Assembly: GCA_017430455.1 (NCBI GenBank)
Contig: JAFRMX010000008.1
Coordinates: forward strand, 1 to 64,000
DNA length: 64,000 nt
DNA from: Oscillospiraceae bacterium
GTDB taxonomy: Bacteria > Bacillota > Clostridia > Oscillospirales > Oscillospiraceae
Reading direction: 5' to 3'
Below the pieces are notes generated by a model. That model was not told the DNA's origin. It saw only the letters and a list, made by a program, of their open reading frames with translations, and did no database searches. The number at the start of each line of letters is the position of its first letter. The stretch's first letter is position 1. Below are positions 51,486-60,502 of this stretch, one piece after another. Position numbers and translations under genes: made by a program.

Positions 51486-53432
51486 TTATATGAAAGAGCG
51501 TCCGCAGGCAGGGCATCTCTCCATAGCGAGGGAGACCTCAGCCCCGCAGTCCGGGCACCAGATGGCCTCGTAATGGCTTCCGTCTGAGTTGTAGCCGAAA
51601 TGGGTCGGCATACCGTCGACGTAGTTGCCTGTCTCGCTTTCCATGAAGTCATAGTAATGCGAGCCTGCCCAGCCGCCCTGATCCTCGTAGTCAGACATGT
51701 AGTCGTAGTAATGCGAACCGGCCCAGCCTCCCTGATCCTCTTCGGGGATCAGCAGGCCCATATTGCCGTAGATCTCTGCCTTGTATACATTCGAATTGCT
51801 CGGGTAATCTATATAATAGACAATGGCGTCGCAGCCGTCGTAGAAGTTTCCTTCGACTTTGCAGTTCCATGCGTCGACAAAGACCTGGGTGCCGTTCACC
51901 AGGTCGATGGCGTATCCGCCGCCGCCCTCATGCGCGTAGCCGCTCATGGAACCGTAGACAGGTTGCGGCTGGGGCCGGCTGCCCGTGATCACGCAGTAGG
52001 TCACATTGTTGGGATCGCCGTCCCAGTATACCGTGGCAGGCGCGCCGATATAAATGTCGCCGTCCAGGTCAACGACTCTCCACTCGGCGATGACGCTGTA
52101 GCCTTCATTCAGCCAGATGCTGACATAGGCGTACTTTGTTTCGAGGACGCTGCCGTAACTGACGCCGGACTTTGGTTCGGGCTTGGGAGCGGTGACATAG
52201 ACGTAAGCGGTGGTGGTACGGGCGGTCATTCCTTTATAGTAGAAGGTGCAGTAGGCGCCCCAGCCGCTGACATCGGCGGTCAGATTCCCGAGGGAGAGCG
52301 TCGTCCCGTAGTAGCCGGAGATGGAGACTTGCGGGAACATGGCCGAAAATTGCGCTGGCGTGTATTCCAGGCCCTGCGGAGAGACCATCATCCAGGAGAC
52401 ATAGTCGAAAACATTGGCGCTGGCGATAAACAGCGCCGTGCCGCCTGCCGTCTTGTACGGCTCGCTGGTCGGGTTCTTGGTGATCTCCAGATATATCGGC
52501 TGCGGCGCGGGGGCCTCTGTCGGTACGGGGGTCGCGGCAGGCGCGGGAGTCGCTGTCGGCGCGGGGGCCTGGGTCGGCGCGGGCGATGCCGTGGCTTCCG
52601 GGGCATCCAGCGCCGCGGGCTTCGGTACGGGGAAGTGCTCGGTGGCCTTTTTAAGGCCGGTGAAGACCTGATAGCTTTCGGTCAGGCGCGCGATATCACG
52701 AGCCTCGTCGGCAGTGAGCCACTCAAAGCTGACGCTGCTTCTCTCGGCGCCTTCAAAAGCCTGCACGCCTGAGGCGTTGTACTGCTCGGGAGTGATCTCG
52801 ACGCCCTCGATGTCCGTGTGCGTGGTCGTCCGCACGCCGTTTTCCACGAGCGTGTGCTCGACCGCAAATGCCTCATAGCTGATTACGTCGTCCTTCATGC
52901 GAAAGGCGCTCTTGCTGGTATAGACTTCCGTGTCAGAGATAACGACGTTGTCGTAGAACAGATAGTTCCATGTGCCGTCCGCGGTATGGAAGGTATCCAT
53001 GCTGTCGCTCATGATATCGGGGAAGGATTCTTCCTCGTCCTTCTGAACGCTGCACTCTTTAAGCTCGGCGCGGTCGCTGCTGACTTCCCAGATCTTCAGG
53101 TTCGTGGAGCGGTCCAACGGATGCTGGGAGGCGGCGATCAGTTCGATGCTGCCGTCGCGATCAAGATCGGTGACGGTATAGAACCAGGGCAGCTCGCCGG
53201 CCGGCTGAAGCATTTTATCCATGTTATCGCGGATGAGCTCGAGCTGTGCGTCTGTGTCTGACAGTTCGGCGGGCACTTCGGGCGCGACAGGCTCGGCGGG
53301 AGCACTCTGCGCTTCGGTCCCGGCAAAGGCTGTTTCCTGCCCCTGAGCGGAGGCCTGGGCGGAACCGCATGCCGCCAGACTCAGCATCATGATCAGAGCC
53401 AGAATGATCGCTGTCATCCGGTAATTCTTCAT
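51486..53432 (-). CDS. Large lipoprotein with Pro/Ala linker, tandem repeat and C-terminal zinc ribbon
   Basis: 648 aa, unknown. Lipobox LAAC (Cys about residue 22) after a hydrophobic signal. Residues about 60-270 include DLDRDGSIELI, an EF-hand-like Asp-rich loop. Then a low-complexity PAPTQAPAPTATPAPAATP linker, a beta-rich region (about 310-540), two tandem 18-residue copies of EDQGGWAGSHYYD(Y/F)M (54-bp period at 51648-51755), and a C-terminal CPDCG...CPACG zinc ribbon. Zinc ribbons are typical of cytoplasmic proteins, so one on an exported lipoprotein is odd. GGAGGACA precedes the ATG. Convergent with DUF362, divergent from mgtE. Confidence 0.8.
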   Translation of the reverse strand: MKNYRMTAIILALIMMLSLAACGSAQASAQGQETAFAGTEAQSAPAEPVAPEVPAELSDTDAQLELIRDNMDKMLQPAGELPWFYTVTDLDRDGSIELIAASQHPLDRSTNLKIWEVSSDRAELKECSVQKDEEESFPDIMSDSMDTFHTADGTWNYLFYDNVVISDTEVYTSKSAFRMKDDVISYEAFAVEHTLVENGVRTTTHTDIEGVEITPEQYNASGVQAFEGAERSSVSFEWLTADEARDIARLTESYQVFTGLKKATEHFPVPKPAALDAPEATASPAPTQAPAPTATPAPAATPVPTEAPAPQPIYLEITKNPTSEPYKTAGGTALFIASANVFDYVSWMMVSPQGLEYTPAQFSAMFPQVSISGYYGTTLSLGNLTADVSGWGAYCTFYYKGMTARTTTAYVYVTAPKPEPKSGVSYGSVLETKYAYVSIWLNEGYSVIAEWRVVDLDGDIYIGAPATVYWDGDPNNVTYCVITGSRPQPQPVYGSMSGYAHEGGGGYAIDLVNGTQVFVDAWNCKVEGNFYDGCDAIVYYIDYPSNSNVYKAEIYGNMGLLIPEEDQGGWAGSHYYDYMSDYEDQGGWAGSHYYDFMESETGNYVDGMPTHFGYNSDGSHYEAIWCPDCGAEVSLAMERCPACGRSFI

Positions 53433-53612
53433 ATTTGTCCTCCTTCTTTTATTGGGAAACTGTAAAGTAAGTACTGCTCATACAGGTACTCTTTTATTTT
53501 ACCACTTTCTGTGTATCAGTGTAAATATTAAATCTGTTGGCGGCATCCGATCCCGCTTCCTCATCCGGCGCGATCTTTCTGAAAATAATAAAGCGAAACG
53601 GCTTGAAATATC

Positions 53613-53641
53613 TTGAAACATCAGTCCCTTAGTGGTATTCT
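53613..53641 (+). promoter_or_regulatory. Promoter of the mgtE leader transcript
   Basis: TTGAAA at 53613-53618, 17-bp spacer, TATTCT at 53636-53641, starting a leader of about 180 bases before mgtE. Confidence 0.65.
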
Positions 53642-53680
53642 TACAAAGCCAAATAATAATATTCAAAAGGAGGAAACGTC

Positions 53681-53764
53681 ATGGACAGTGGAAGTAGTAC
53701 CGGCACAACGGCAGACCGAAGTAGGCGCGGAAAACCACGGCCTGTGCGTTTCCGCATCTGCTGA
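53681..53764 (+). CDS. Candidate regulatory upstream ORF in the mgtE leader
   Basis: 27 codons behind a strong ribosome site (AAAAGGAGGAAACG) 33 bases after the predicted transcript start. The peptide begins MDSGSSTGTTADRS and ends in a basic, Pro-containing tail (RRGKPRPVRFRIC). Enteric mgtA is controlled by the short leader peptide MgtL, whose Pro and basic residues make translation sense Mg2+; this one sits in the equivalent place before an unrelated Mg2+ transporter. No M-box riboswitch is recognisable in 53640-53829. Its role as a regulator is inference. Confidence 0.5.
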   Translation: MDSGSSTGTTADRSRRGKPRPVRFRIC

Positions 53765-53829
53765 TAAGGTTTTGCTCTGCGTGTCGGGCTTCCAAATCCG
53801 GAATATTTCCGTAAAGAGGAGGAAAACCG

Positions 53830-55206
53830 ATGGCAGTACACAATGTAACCGTCGAGAAGACGATCAAAGCGCTCCTCGATGAAAAAAAGTATCCGACCCT
53901 CAAGGATATCCTGATCACGATGGAGCCCGCGGACATCGCGGCGGTCTTTGAGGAGCTCGATGAGCAGCGAATGCCGCTTCTGTTCCGTCTGCTGCCCAAG
54001 GAGACGGCGGCGGAGACTTTCGCGGAGCTCGAGCCCGAGTGGCAGGAGCTTCTGATCCGGGGCTTCTCGGATACCGAACTAAACGAAGTCGTCAACGAGC
54101 TCTACGTTGACGACGCCGCCGATCTGGTCGAAGAGATGCCCGCGAATGTGGTCAAAAGGATCCTCTCGCAGGCAGATCCCCAGATGAGAAAAGAGATCAA
54201 CGAGATCCTGCAGTACCCCGAGAACTCCGCAGGCTCGATCATGACCACCGAGTATGTCTCCCTGAGGCCCACGATGACCGTATCCGAAGCGATCACGAGG
54301 ATCCGCAGGACCGCGATAAACAAGGAGACCATATACACCTGTTACGTCACACTTGACAGAAAGCTTCTCGGGACAGTTTCCGTTAAGGATCTGCTTACCT
54401 GTATCGACGATGATACGCCCGTCTCGGAGATCATGGACGAGAATATCATCGCGGTCAGTACCCACAGCGACCAGGAGGAAGTTGCCCAGACCCTCTCGAA
54501 ATACAATTTCCTGGCGCTTCCCGTAGTCGATACTGGCGGCCTCATGGTCGGTATCGTAACATTCGACGACGCGATGGACGTTATCGTCGAAGAGACCACG
54601 GAAGATATCGAAAAGATGGCCGGTATGCTTCCTTCCGAGAAGACCTACCTGCGCTCCAACCCCTGGGATCTTTTCAAGCACAGGATCCCCTGGCTGGCTC
54701 TTCTGATGGTGTCGGCCACCTTTACCGGGCTGATCATCACAAGCTTTGAAAACGCTCTGGCTGCCCAGGTCGTGCTCACGGCATTCATACCGATGCTCAT
54801 GGACACCGGGGGCAATTCCGGTTCCCAGTCCTCAGTTACGGTCATCCGCGCGCTGAGCCTTGGCGAGATCGATTTCCCCGATCTGCCGGGAGTCCTGTGG
54901 AAGGAGATCAGGACCGCCGTGCTCTGCGGTTTCGCGCTCTCGGCTCTGTGCTTCGCGAAGATAATGATTTTCGACAGGCTCATCCTCGGGAACACGGATA
55001 TCACAGTCACGATGGCATTTGTTATCTGTCTCGCGATGGCGATAACTGTCGTAATAGCCAAAGTGGTCGGTTCCACGCTTCCCATGTTCGCGAAAAAGCT
55101 CGGCTTCGACCCGGCCGTTATGGCAAGCCCCTTCATTACGACGATAGTTGACGCGCTGTCGCTTCTCATCTATTTCAACATCGCGAGAGCCATTCTTTTC
55201 AACTGA
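53830..55206 (+). CDS. mgtE: Magnesium transporter MgtE
   Basis: 458 aa Mg2+ channel. N-terminal helical superhelix (residues 1-130, ILITMEPADIAAVFEELDE), two CBS domains (about 135-260, MTTEYVSLRPTMTVSEAI and IMDENIIAVSTHSDQ), then five membrane spans with the pore motif MDTGGNSGSQSS and the final ASPFITTIVDALSL. The cytosolic domain normally closes the pore at high Mg2+. GAGGAGGAAAACC precedes the ATG. Its leader carries a well-initiated short upstream ORF. Confidence 0.96.
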   Translation: MAVHNVTVEKTIKALLDEKKYPTLKDILITMEPADIAAVFEELDEQRMPLLFRLLPKETAAETFAELEPEWQELLIRGFSDTELNEVVNELYVDDAADLVEEMPANVVKRILSQADPQMRKEINEILQYPENSAGSIMTTEYVSLRPTMTVSEAITRIRRTAINKETIYTCYVTLDRKLLGTVSVKDLLTCIDDDTPVSEIMDENIIAVSTHSDQEEVAQTLSKYNFLALPVVDTGGLMVGIVTFDDAMDVIVEETTEDIEKMAGMLPSEKTYLRSNPWDLFKHRIPWLALLMVSATFTGLIITSFENALAAQVVLTAFIPMLMDTGGNSGSQSSVTVIRALSLGEIDFPDLPGVLWKEIRTAVLCGFALSALCFAKIMIFDRLILGNTDITVTMAFVICLAMAITVVIAKVVGSTLPMFAKKLGFDPAVMASPFITTIVDALSLLIYFNIARAILFN

Positions 55207-55220
55207 AAACCCCGAAATAC

Positions 55221-55252
55221 AAAAAGCTTTGGACACGTTTCAGAGCTTTTTT
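55221..55252 (+). terminator. Intrinsic terminator after mgtE
   Basis: Stem aaaaagctttg / cagagcttttt with one G-U pair, followed by ttattttt. Confidence 0.88.
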
Positions 55253-55282
55253 TATTTTTTAAAAAATATTTCAATTTTTCAC

Positions 55283-55313
55283 TTGACATTCCACCTTATG
55301 GAAGGCTTATTCT
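55283..55313 (+). promoter_or_regulatory. MerR-type promoter with 19-bp spacer and dyad
   Basis: TTGACA at 55283-55288, a long 19-bp spacer, and TATTCT at 55308-55313. TTCCA (55289-55293) and TGGAA (55299-55303) form an inverted repeat within the spacer, the hallmark of promoters distorted and activated by MerR regulators. Confidence 0.85.
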
Positions 55314-55355
55314 CGTTTCAGAAATAAGCGCTGCACCCGTGAAAAGGAGCTTGAG

Positions 55356-55997
55356 ATGAAGATCAACCAGGCTGAGGAGCTTGCCGGAATCACAAAAAAG
55401 AATATCCGCTTCTATGAAGAGCAGGGGCTGATCAGACCGGGCAGGGATCCGGGAAACGGCTACCGCGAGTACACGCTCTCCGACGTTGAACAGCTCAAAC
55501 GCGTAAAGCTGCTCCGCAGTCTCGATGTCCCCTGCGATAAGATCCGGGAGATGACTGAAGGGAAGCTGAGCCTGAAAAAGTGTATGGAGGATCAGGAGAT
55601 CTTTCTCAAGCACAGGCAGGACGATATGAAGAGGATGCAGGATATGTGCGCGGAGATCTCATCCGGTGCCTCCGGCTTTAATGAGCTTAAGACCGACGTA
55701 TATTTTGAAACAATGAAGAAATTCGAAGAAGGAGGAGCACAGTTCATGAATGCAAACAGGACCGACGTAAGCAGGAGCAGACGCGGGGCAATCATCGCGG
55801 CGGCTGTATTTCTGGCCATCATGGCAGCTTATGTGATCATAATACTCTGGGGGAACAGTCAGGATCCTCTCCCTGTCCCCGTGCTTATCGTTATTCTGCT
55901 TATCCCCGCTGCGGTCGCGGCGGGAGTTATAATCGCGCTCAGACAGAGAATGAAAGAAATAAAAGGAGGAGAACTCGATGACGCTCGTAAGTATTGA
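55356..55997 (+). CDS. MerR family regulator with C-terminal membrane spans
   Basis: 213 aa. N-terminal winged helix: KINQAEELAGITKKNIRFYEEQGLI, then GYREYTLSDVEQLKRVKLLRSLDVPCDKI; a coiled-coil dimer helix (about 75-120); and two hydrophobic spans, IIAAAVFLAIMAAYVIIILWG and VPVLIVILLIPAAVAAGVII, ending in a basic tail. Membrane-bound MerR proteins are uncommon and suggest it senses an envelope signal. The gene lies behind a classical MerR 19-bp-spacer promoter, so it is probably autoregulated. It overlaps the YbjQ gene by 20 bases. Confidence 0.88.
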   Translation: MKINQAEELAGITKKNIRFYEEQGLIRPGRDPGNGYREYTLSDVEQLKRVKLLRSLDVPCDKIREMTEGKLSLKKCMEDQEIFLKHRQDDMKRMQDMCAEISSGASGFNELKTDVYFETMKKFEEGGAQFMNANRTDVSRSRRGAIIAAAVFLAIMAAYVIIILWGNSQDPLPVPVLIVILLIPAAVAAGVIIALRQRMKEIKGGELDDARKY

Positions 55998-56295
55998 TAC
56001 GATCCCTGGCAGAGAATATGAAGTACTCGGGATCGTGAAGGGAACGATCGTACAGACAAAAAACTTCGGAAAAGACTTCATGGCGGGTATGAAGACCCTG
56101 GTCGGAGGTGAGATCACCGGCTACACAGAGATGCTGACCGAAGCCAGGCAGATCGCCACAAAGCGCATGGTCGATGAAGCGGAGGCGATTTCTGCCGACG
56201 CAATAGTCGGAGTCAGATACGGCTCATCTCAGATCATGCAGGGAGCGGCTGAAGTGATAGCTTACGGAACCGCCGTGAGATTCATCGAAAAGTGA
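55978..56295 (+). CDS. YbjQ/UPF0145 family protein
   Basis: 105 aa. Matches the family throughout: IPGREYEVLGIVKGTIVQ, MKTLVGGEITGYTEMLTEAR, A-D-A-I-V-G-V-R-Y, and a C-terminal YGTAV. The fold is a small pentameric domain often labelled heavy-metal binding, but evidence for that is weak. Its start, with AGGAGGAG upstream, lies inside the merR end, so it is probably the regulator's main co-regulated target. Confidence 0.93.
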   Translation: MTLVSIDTIPGREYEVLGIVKGTIVQTKNFGKDFMAGMKTLVGGEITGYTEMLTEARQIATKRMVDEAEAISADAIVGVRYGSSQIMQGAAEVIAYGTAVRFIEK

Positions 56296-56320
56296 CAGGG
56301 ATCAATAAAGAGCAAAGCAG

Positions 56321-56345
56321 GGAGGACTGAAGCGTTCAGTCCTCC
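56321..56345 (+). terminator. Hairpin after the YbjQ gene
   Basis: Perfect 11-bp stem ggaggactgaa / ttcagtcctcc around gcg; the U run is poor, so termination may be partial. Confidence 0.6.
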
Positions 56346-56388
56346 CCGGTATTTCTGATGTATAAGATTATATTTGCTTACGGGATAA

Positions 56389-57156
56389 ATGAATGCTATG
56401 ATATATCGGAATTCGGCCGACGGGTGTACAGGAGTTTCGGAAATGAAAGACGGGACACGGAAAACTGAAGAGTTCAGGGCCGGTATATATACGGTCAGCG
56501 TATATCCCTCTGAGTCGGAACGGGCCCCGGTCGTATATCTGCCCGACATTGCCGGCGGCGGGGAAGAGCTGCTCTCCTCCTGCTGGAAGCTTGACTGTCC
56601 GCCCTTTCACCTGGTCACGGTACATATCACCGACTGGGACACGGCTCTCTCGCCCTGGCCGGCGCGCGTTCCGGGGATACCGGAGGCAGCGGCAAGGGAT
56701 ATGGGAAAAGCGCCTTTTACCATGCGGCTGTTTGAGGATTCCGTGATCCCGGAAGCGGAGAAGCTCCTGGGAGCTGAAAAGGCGAAAAGGATCCTCTGCG
56801 GATACTCGATGGCGGGACTCTTCGCGGCCTCGGCGCCCTTCCTCTCAGGGAGCTTCGACTGCCTTGTCTGCTGTTCGGCGGTCCTGTGGTACCCCGGCTT
56901 CCCAGGATATTTTCTCTCGCACGCCTTCCTGAAAAGGCCGGAAAGCGCCTATTTCTCGCTCGGGGACAGCGAGTCGGAGACAGGAAACGCTTTCTTTGAA
57001 AAAGTGACAGGGGAGATCTCGGCTGAGTGCGGAAAGCGCGGAGCGCGCTCCGTTTTTGAGATCAAGCCCGGAGGCCACCTCACGGAGCCGTACACAAGGC
57101 TTGCAAGAGGCATCGCGTGGACCATGGATCCGGAAAACACCAATAACGATCAATAA
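56389..57156 (+). CDS. Alpha/beta hydrolase (esterase-like)
   Basis: 255 aa. The nucleophile elbow is GYSMAG (Ser about residue 142), with PVVYLPDIAGGGEEL at the oxyanion region and a probable catalytic His in PGGHLTEPYTRL. The family resembles the esterase-D/IroE group of siderophore and peptide esterases. No signal peptide. It sits 17 bases before the MoxR-like gene on the same strand with no terminator between, so it may belong to the same operon, though its link to that system is unknown. Confidence 0.78.
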   Translation: MNAMIYRNSADGCTGVSEMKDGTRKTEEFRAGIYTVSVYPSESERAPVVYLPDIAGGGEELLSSCWKLDCPPFHLVTVHITDWDTALSPWPARVPGIPEAAARDMGKAPFTMRLFEDSVIPEAEKLLGAEKAKRILCGYSMAGLFAASAPFLSGSFDCLVCCSAVLWYPGFPGYFLSHAFLKRPESAYFSLGDSESETGNAFFEKVTGEISAECGKRGARSVFEIKPGGHLTEPYTRLARGIAWTMDPENTNNDQ

Positions 57157-57185
57157 TAAATAATATAAGAGAGATGGTAAGCAGA

Positions 57186-59126
57186 ATGAAAACCGATCTT
57201 CTTTCGGAAAAAGAATTGTTTGAAACACCGCTCGGGGTATTCTCGAAATACGGAACCAAAGCCGCTCCGACAGACTTCGCGATAGCGCTCGGCGCCTCGG
57301 TCTCGGGGATCGACTTCACCTCCGAGGGGACGGAGCTCAAGCACAGGACAGGCTATTACTGGCTGCGCTTCGACAATCTGCGCGACTCTGGCGTGGTGGC
57401 GCTGAGCAACGGCTATAAAAGCACGATGAACTTCCAGTTCAGAACGGGCGGGATCCGGCCGGTGATCGAGCTTTCATCCGTGCCTGCCGCGTACAGGAAA
57501 GCAGAGATAAACGCGTCGGGTATAAAGGAGATCCGTTTCGGCGAGTATCCCCAGTCTGCCGTATCTCCCTCTCTTCAGGAGACTCTGGAGGAGAAGTTCA
57601 GGAGCGGAAGGCTCGCCCCTACAGGCTATACATACAGCACGGACACCGTGAAACATGATGATTTTCTGACCAAAATCTCTCTTTCCAAGATGGAGGAGTA
57701 TGAATTTGAAGGCAGAAGATTTGTAAGGATAAATGCCAATTCCTGCTACAGCGGTCTGCCCTTCGCACTCTCCAACGGCTGCGAATACATAGACGGGGAT
57801 ACTGTCTGGATCGAGACAGAGCCGGTTGTCTGGCTAGAGGACGAGATGACGGGAAAGCTGGTATCGAAACAGATCCTGGTCTCCGGCATTCCTTTCAGGC
57901 ACAGGGACAGACATGTCAGAAGCCAGAAATACAATTACGAGATCTCGGACCTCAGGCTCTTTCTCGAGCGCTGCTTCTCAGCCGAGGCCTTTGCTTCAGT
58001 AAAGGAAACGGCAGAGGAGAGTCTTTCCGCCGGGACCGGGATTGAGAAAGCTCCGCTGCCCAGACTGAATCCTTACGGTTTTGATTTCGATAAAGTTACG
58101 GAAGAGGATATCATCAGGGGCGCGATTCAGAGCGACGTCGCCGTCTTCCTGCACGGAAGATCGAGCGAGGGCAAGTCCGCGAGAGTCAAACAGCTGGACC
58201 CGGACTGTGTCATCATCTATCTGAGAAACGCTACGCCGGACAGCTTGAACGGCAAGAGCGTATACAACGCCCAGACCGGCGAGATGACGGACATTCCTCC
58301 CGCCTGGTACGTTAAGCTCAAGGATAAATGCGAGTCGGAGCCTGATAAGCTTCATATCGTCTTTTTCGACGAGCTGACAAATGCTCTGCCCTCGATCCAG
58401 GGCATGGCCTTCAATATAATCCTTGAAAAAGAGGTAAACGGGAAATGGCTGCTTCCGGAAAACGCCAGGATAGCTGCCGCGGGCAACGACCTGAACGATT
58501 CCCTGGCGGCAAACCGTATGGCCGAGCCGCTTTTCAACCGCTTTGCCCATGTCTATATCAATACTACGGCGAAAAGCTGGCTCAGGTGGGCCTCGACGCC
58601 CGAGAGCAGTTACAGGCGCTTGGACAATATCCAGCTCGAAAAGCATCCGAAGATCCACCCGGCCGTTTTTGCCTATATCGCCTGCAAGTCCGGAAGAGGC
58701 GATGACGTTTTGAGAACGCCGTTCACGGGCGACCTGCCGAACGCCGATCCCCGCAAGTGGGAGATGGCCTCAAAGCTGCTCTATTCGGCGAAACAGCCGG
58801 AAATGCTCCGCTCTCTGATAGGTGAGGAGCTGACGGAGGATTTCGTTGCTTTCGCCAGACAGCGGGTCCTGACTGTTGATGACGTGCTCAGCGGGAACTA
58901 CACTCAGGAGGACATGGAGATGGACACCTCCCAGAAGTTCGCGACGGCTGTGAGCCTCTCCTGCGTCGGTGACGGCGATTTCGAAAAAGTCAGGGAGTTT
59001 ATGAAGCTCACAGGCCCGGAGCCCAGGGCAGCCTTTGAATCCATGTGGGCAGCGGGGGATGAGAGAAGGCTTCAAAGAATAGCGGAGCTCCGCCTTATCG
59101 AAAGCGGCTCCGGGGAGAACTCCTAG
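57186..59126 (+). CDS. MoxR-type AAA+ ATPase with a DUF6273-like N-terminal region
   Basis: About 646 aa in two halves. The N-terminal 290 residues resemble the lectin-like DUF6273 family: GYYWLRFDNLRDSG then GIRPVIEL, and later IRFGEYPQS and VSKQILVSGIPF with YNYEISDLRLFLERCF (not tested). The C-terminal half is AAA+: Walker A HGRSSEGKSARV, Walker B HIVFFDELTNA, sensor AAAGNDLNDSLAA, and FNRFAHV. It lacks a clear sensor-2/arginine finger in the usual place. An ATG at 57174 is an alternative start. It is followed, with a one-base overlap, by its likely VWA partner. Role: see the findings. Confidence 0.82.
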   Translation: MKTDLLSEKELFETPLGVFSKYGTKAAPTDFAIALGASVSGIDFTSEGTELKHRTGYYWLRFDNLRDSGVVALSNGYKSTMNFQFRTGGIRPVIELSSVPAAYRKAEINASGIKEIRFGEYPQSAVSPSLQETLEEKFRSGRLAPTGYTYSTDTVKHDDFLTKISLSKMEEYEFEGRRFVRINANSCYSGLPFALSNGCEYIDGDTVWIETEPVVWLEDEMTGKLVSKQILVSGIPFRHRDRHVRSQKYNYEISDLRLFLERCFSAEAFASVKETAEESLSAGTGIEKAPLPRLNPYGFDFDKVTEEDIIRGAIQSDVAVFLHGRSSEGKSARVKQLDPDCVIIYLRNATPDSLNGKSVYNAQTGEMTDIPPAWYVKLKDKCESEPDKLHIVFFDELTNALPSIQGMAFNIILEKEVNGKWLLPENARIAAAGNDLNDSLAANRMAEPLFNRFAHVYINTTAKSWLRWASTPESSYRRLDNIQLEKHPKIHPAVFAYIACKSGRGDDVLRTPFTGDLPNADPRKWEMASKLLYSAKQPEMLRSLIGEELTEDFVAFARQRVLTVDDVLSGNYTQEDMEMDTSQKFATAVSLSCVGDGDFEKVREFMKLTGPEPRAAFESMWAAGDERRLQRIAELRLIESGSGENS

Positions 59127-60502
59127 TGGAGAAACTCAGAAAGCAGCTTCTGGTCAGATACCCCTTCTTCGGGAGCATCACGGCCGGGGCGAGATTCATT
59201 GAAAACGAAGATATCCGCTCTTCCGCCACTGACGGGAGGGATATCTTCTATAATCCCGGATATCTTGCTTCTCTTCCGGATGAAGGGAAGCTTTTCGTGC
59301 TTGCCCACGAGGTCTGCCATATAGCCTTCGACCATGTATTCAGAAGCGCCGGCAAGGATCCGGATCTCTGGGATATAGCGACGGACGCTGTAGTCAACGC
59401 TTACCTTGAAAGCGACGGCCTGCCCCTGGCCGAAGGAGCGGTGGATATGCCCGAGGCCCTCGATTACGACGCCGAAAGCTTCTATCTGCTGCTGGCGGGC
59501 GATCTGCCGGCAGAGAAAGACGACCGCGATCCTTCGGAAAGCGAAGCGCCCGAGACGAAAAAAGACGCCCAGTTTCAAAAAAGTCAGGGAGGCAGCAGAT
59601 CAAAAGGGGAAGCAGGCTCGGAGAAGAACAGGGAAAAAGGCGGTCAGACGAAGGGAAGCTCCGCGGGGAAGGACAAGCGGGTAGCAGGTCATGACAGCCA
59701 TGAGCTCTGGGAAGAGGCCTTAAAAAAACGTCAGGAACAGGGGAGCATGCCCTCTTCCGAAGAGAGCCGGGACTCTGTATCGGATACTGTAGACAAATGC
59801 TCGGCTCTCGGCGAGAAGGAGGCCTTCAAGGAAAACGAAATCGAGCGCTTAAAACAGCTCGATGAGCTCAGGAAGTCTCTTGCGAGTTCTTCCGGCGGAT
59901 ACGGGAGCGGTGACGGTGAGGAGCTTCGCAGACGCTTTTCTGTCGGGCGCGCGAGGCCGTTTTTCGAATGGAGAAGGCTGCTGCGCGAGGCTATCAAATA
60001 CAATGTCGACTGGTCCTTTGAAAACGCCGAGATAGAGGAAGGAGTCGTCAATGCCAGACTGGAGGAGATACCCTGGCCCGAGACCGAAGTCGTTCTGGAT
60101 ACCAGCGGCTCTGTGGACGAGGTGCTGCTCAAGAGCTTTCTCCGCGAGTGCAAAAATATCCTGATGCTCTCAAGCCTCAAAGTCGGCTGCTTCGACACGA
60201 AGTTCTACGGCTTCAATGAGATACGGGACGAGTCGGATATCGACGCTCTTGAGTTTCCGGGCGGAGGAGGCACTGATTTCAATACGGCGATCGGCGCTTT
60301 TACAAACCGGGTCGAGAACAAGATCATCTTTACCGACGGGAGGGCGAGAATGCCCGGCAAGCCCTGTGACGCTCTCTGGATCGTGTTTGGAAATTACAAG
60401 ATAGATCCTCCGGGAGGGAGGGTGCTGTATGTGGATGAAGAAAAGCTTAAAAAGCTGATGGGAAACGGAGCGGAGATACAGACCGATGTCACTTCGAAAT
60501 GA
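59126..60502 (+). CDS. DUF2201-type protein with HExxH and VWA/MIDAS domains
   Basis: 458 aa. N-terminal putative metallopeptidase domain with H61-E-V-C-H65 (VLAHEVCHIAFDH), a Lys/Ser/Glu-rich disordered region (about 130-200), a coiled segment, then a VWA-like domain whose MIDAS begins DTSGSV (about 325) and continues GGGTDFNTAI and FTDGRA. DUF2201 proteins are normally encoded beside MoxR ATPases. The start is GTG overlapping the upstream stop (TAGTG), with GGGGAG upstream. It probably works as the effector or adaptor of the preceding AAA+ protein; target unknown. Confidence 0.87.
   Translation: MEKLRKQLLVRYPFFGSITAGARFIENEDIRSSATDGRDIFYNPGYLASLPDEGKLFVLAHEVCHIAFDHVFRSAGKDPDLWDIATDAVVNAYLESDGLPLAEGAVDMPEALDYDAESFYLLLAGDLPAEKDDRDPSESEAPETKKDAQFQKSQGGSRSKGEAGSEKNREKGGQTKGSSAGKDKRVAGHDSHELWEEALKKRQEQGSMPSSEESRDSVSDTVDKCSALGEKEAFKENEIERLKQLDELRKSLASSSGGYGSGDGEELRRRFSVGRARPFFEWRRLLREAIKYNVDWSFENAEIEEGVVNARLEEIPWPETEVVLDTSGSVDEVLLKSFLRECKNILMLSSLKVGCFDTKFYGFNEIRDESDIDALEFPGGGGTDFNTAIGAFTNRVENKIIFTDGRARMPGKPCDALWIVFGNYKIDPPGGRVLYVDEEKLKKLMGNGAEIQTDVTSK

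Noticed and set aside
51600..52772. Plus-strand 390-codon frame opposite the large lipoprotein
   Set aside because: Its Gly/Arg/Val-rich composition mirrors the Pro/Ala codons of the opposite strand; no start site or domain.
53640..53829. M-box magnesium riboswitch upstream of mgtE
   Set aside because: None of the conserved M-box core words is present; the leader holds a short ORF instead.
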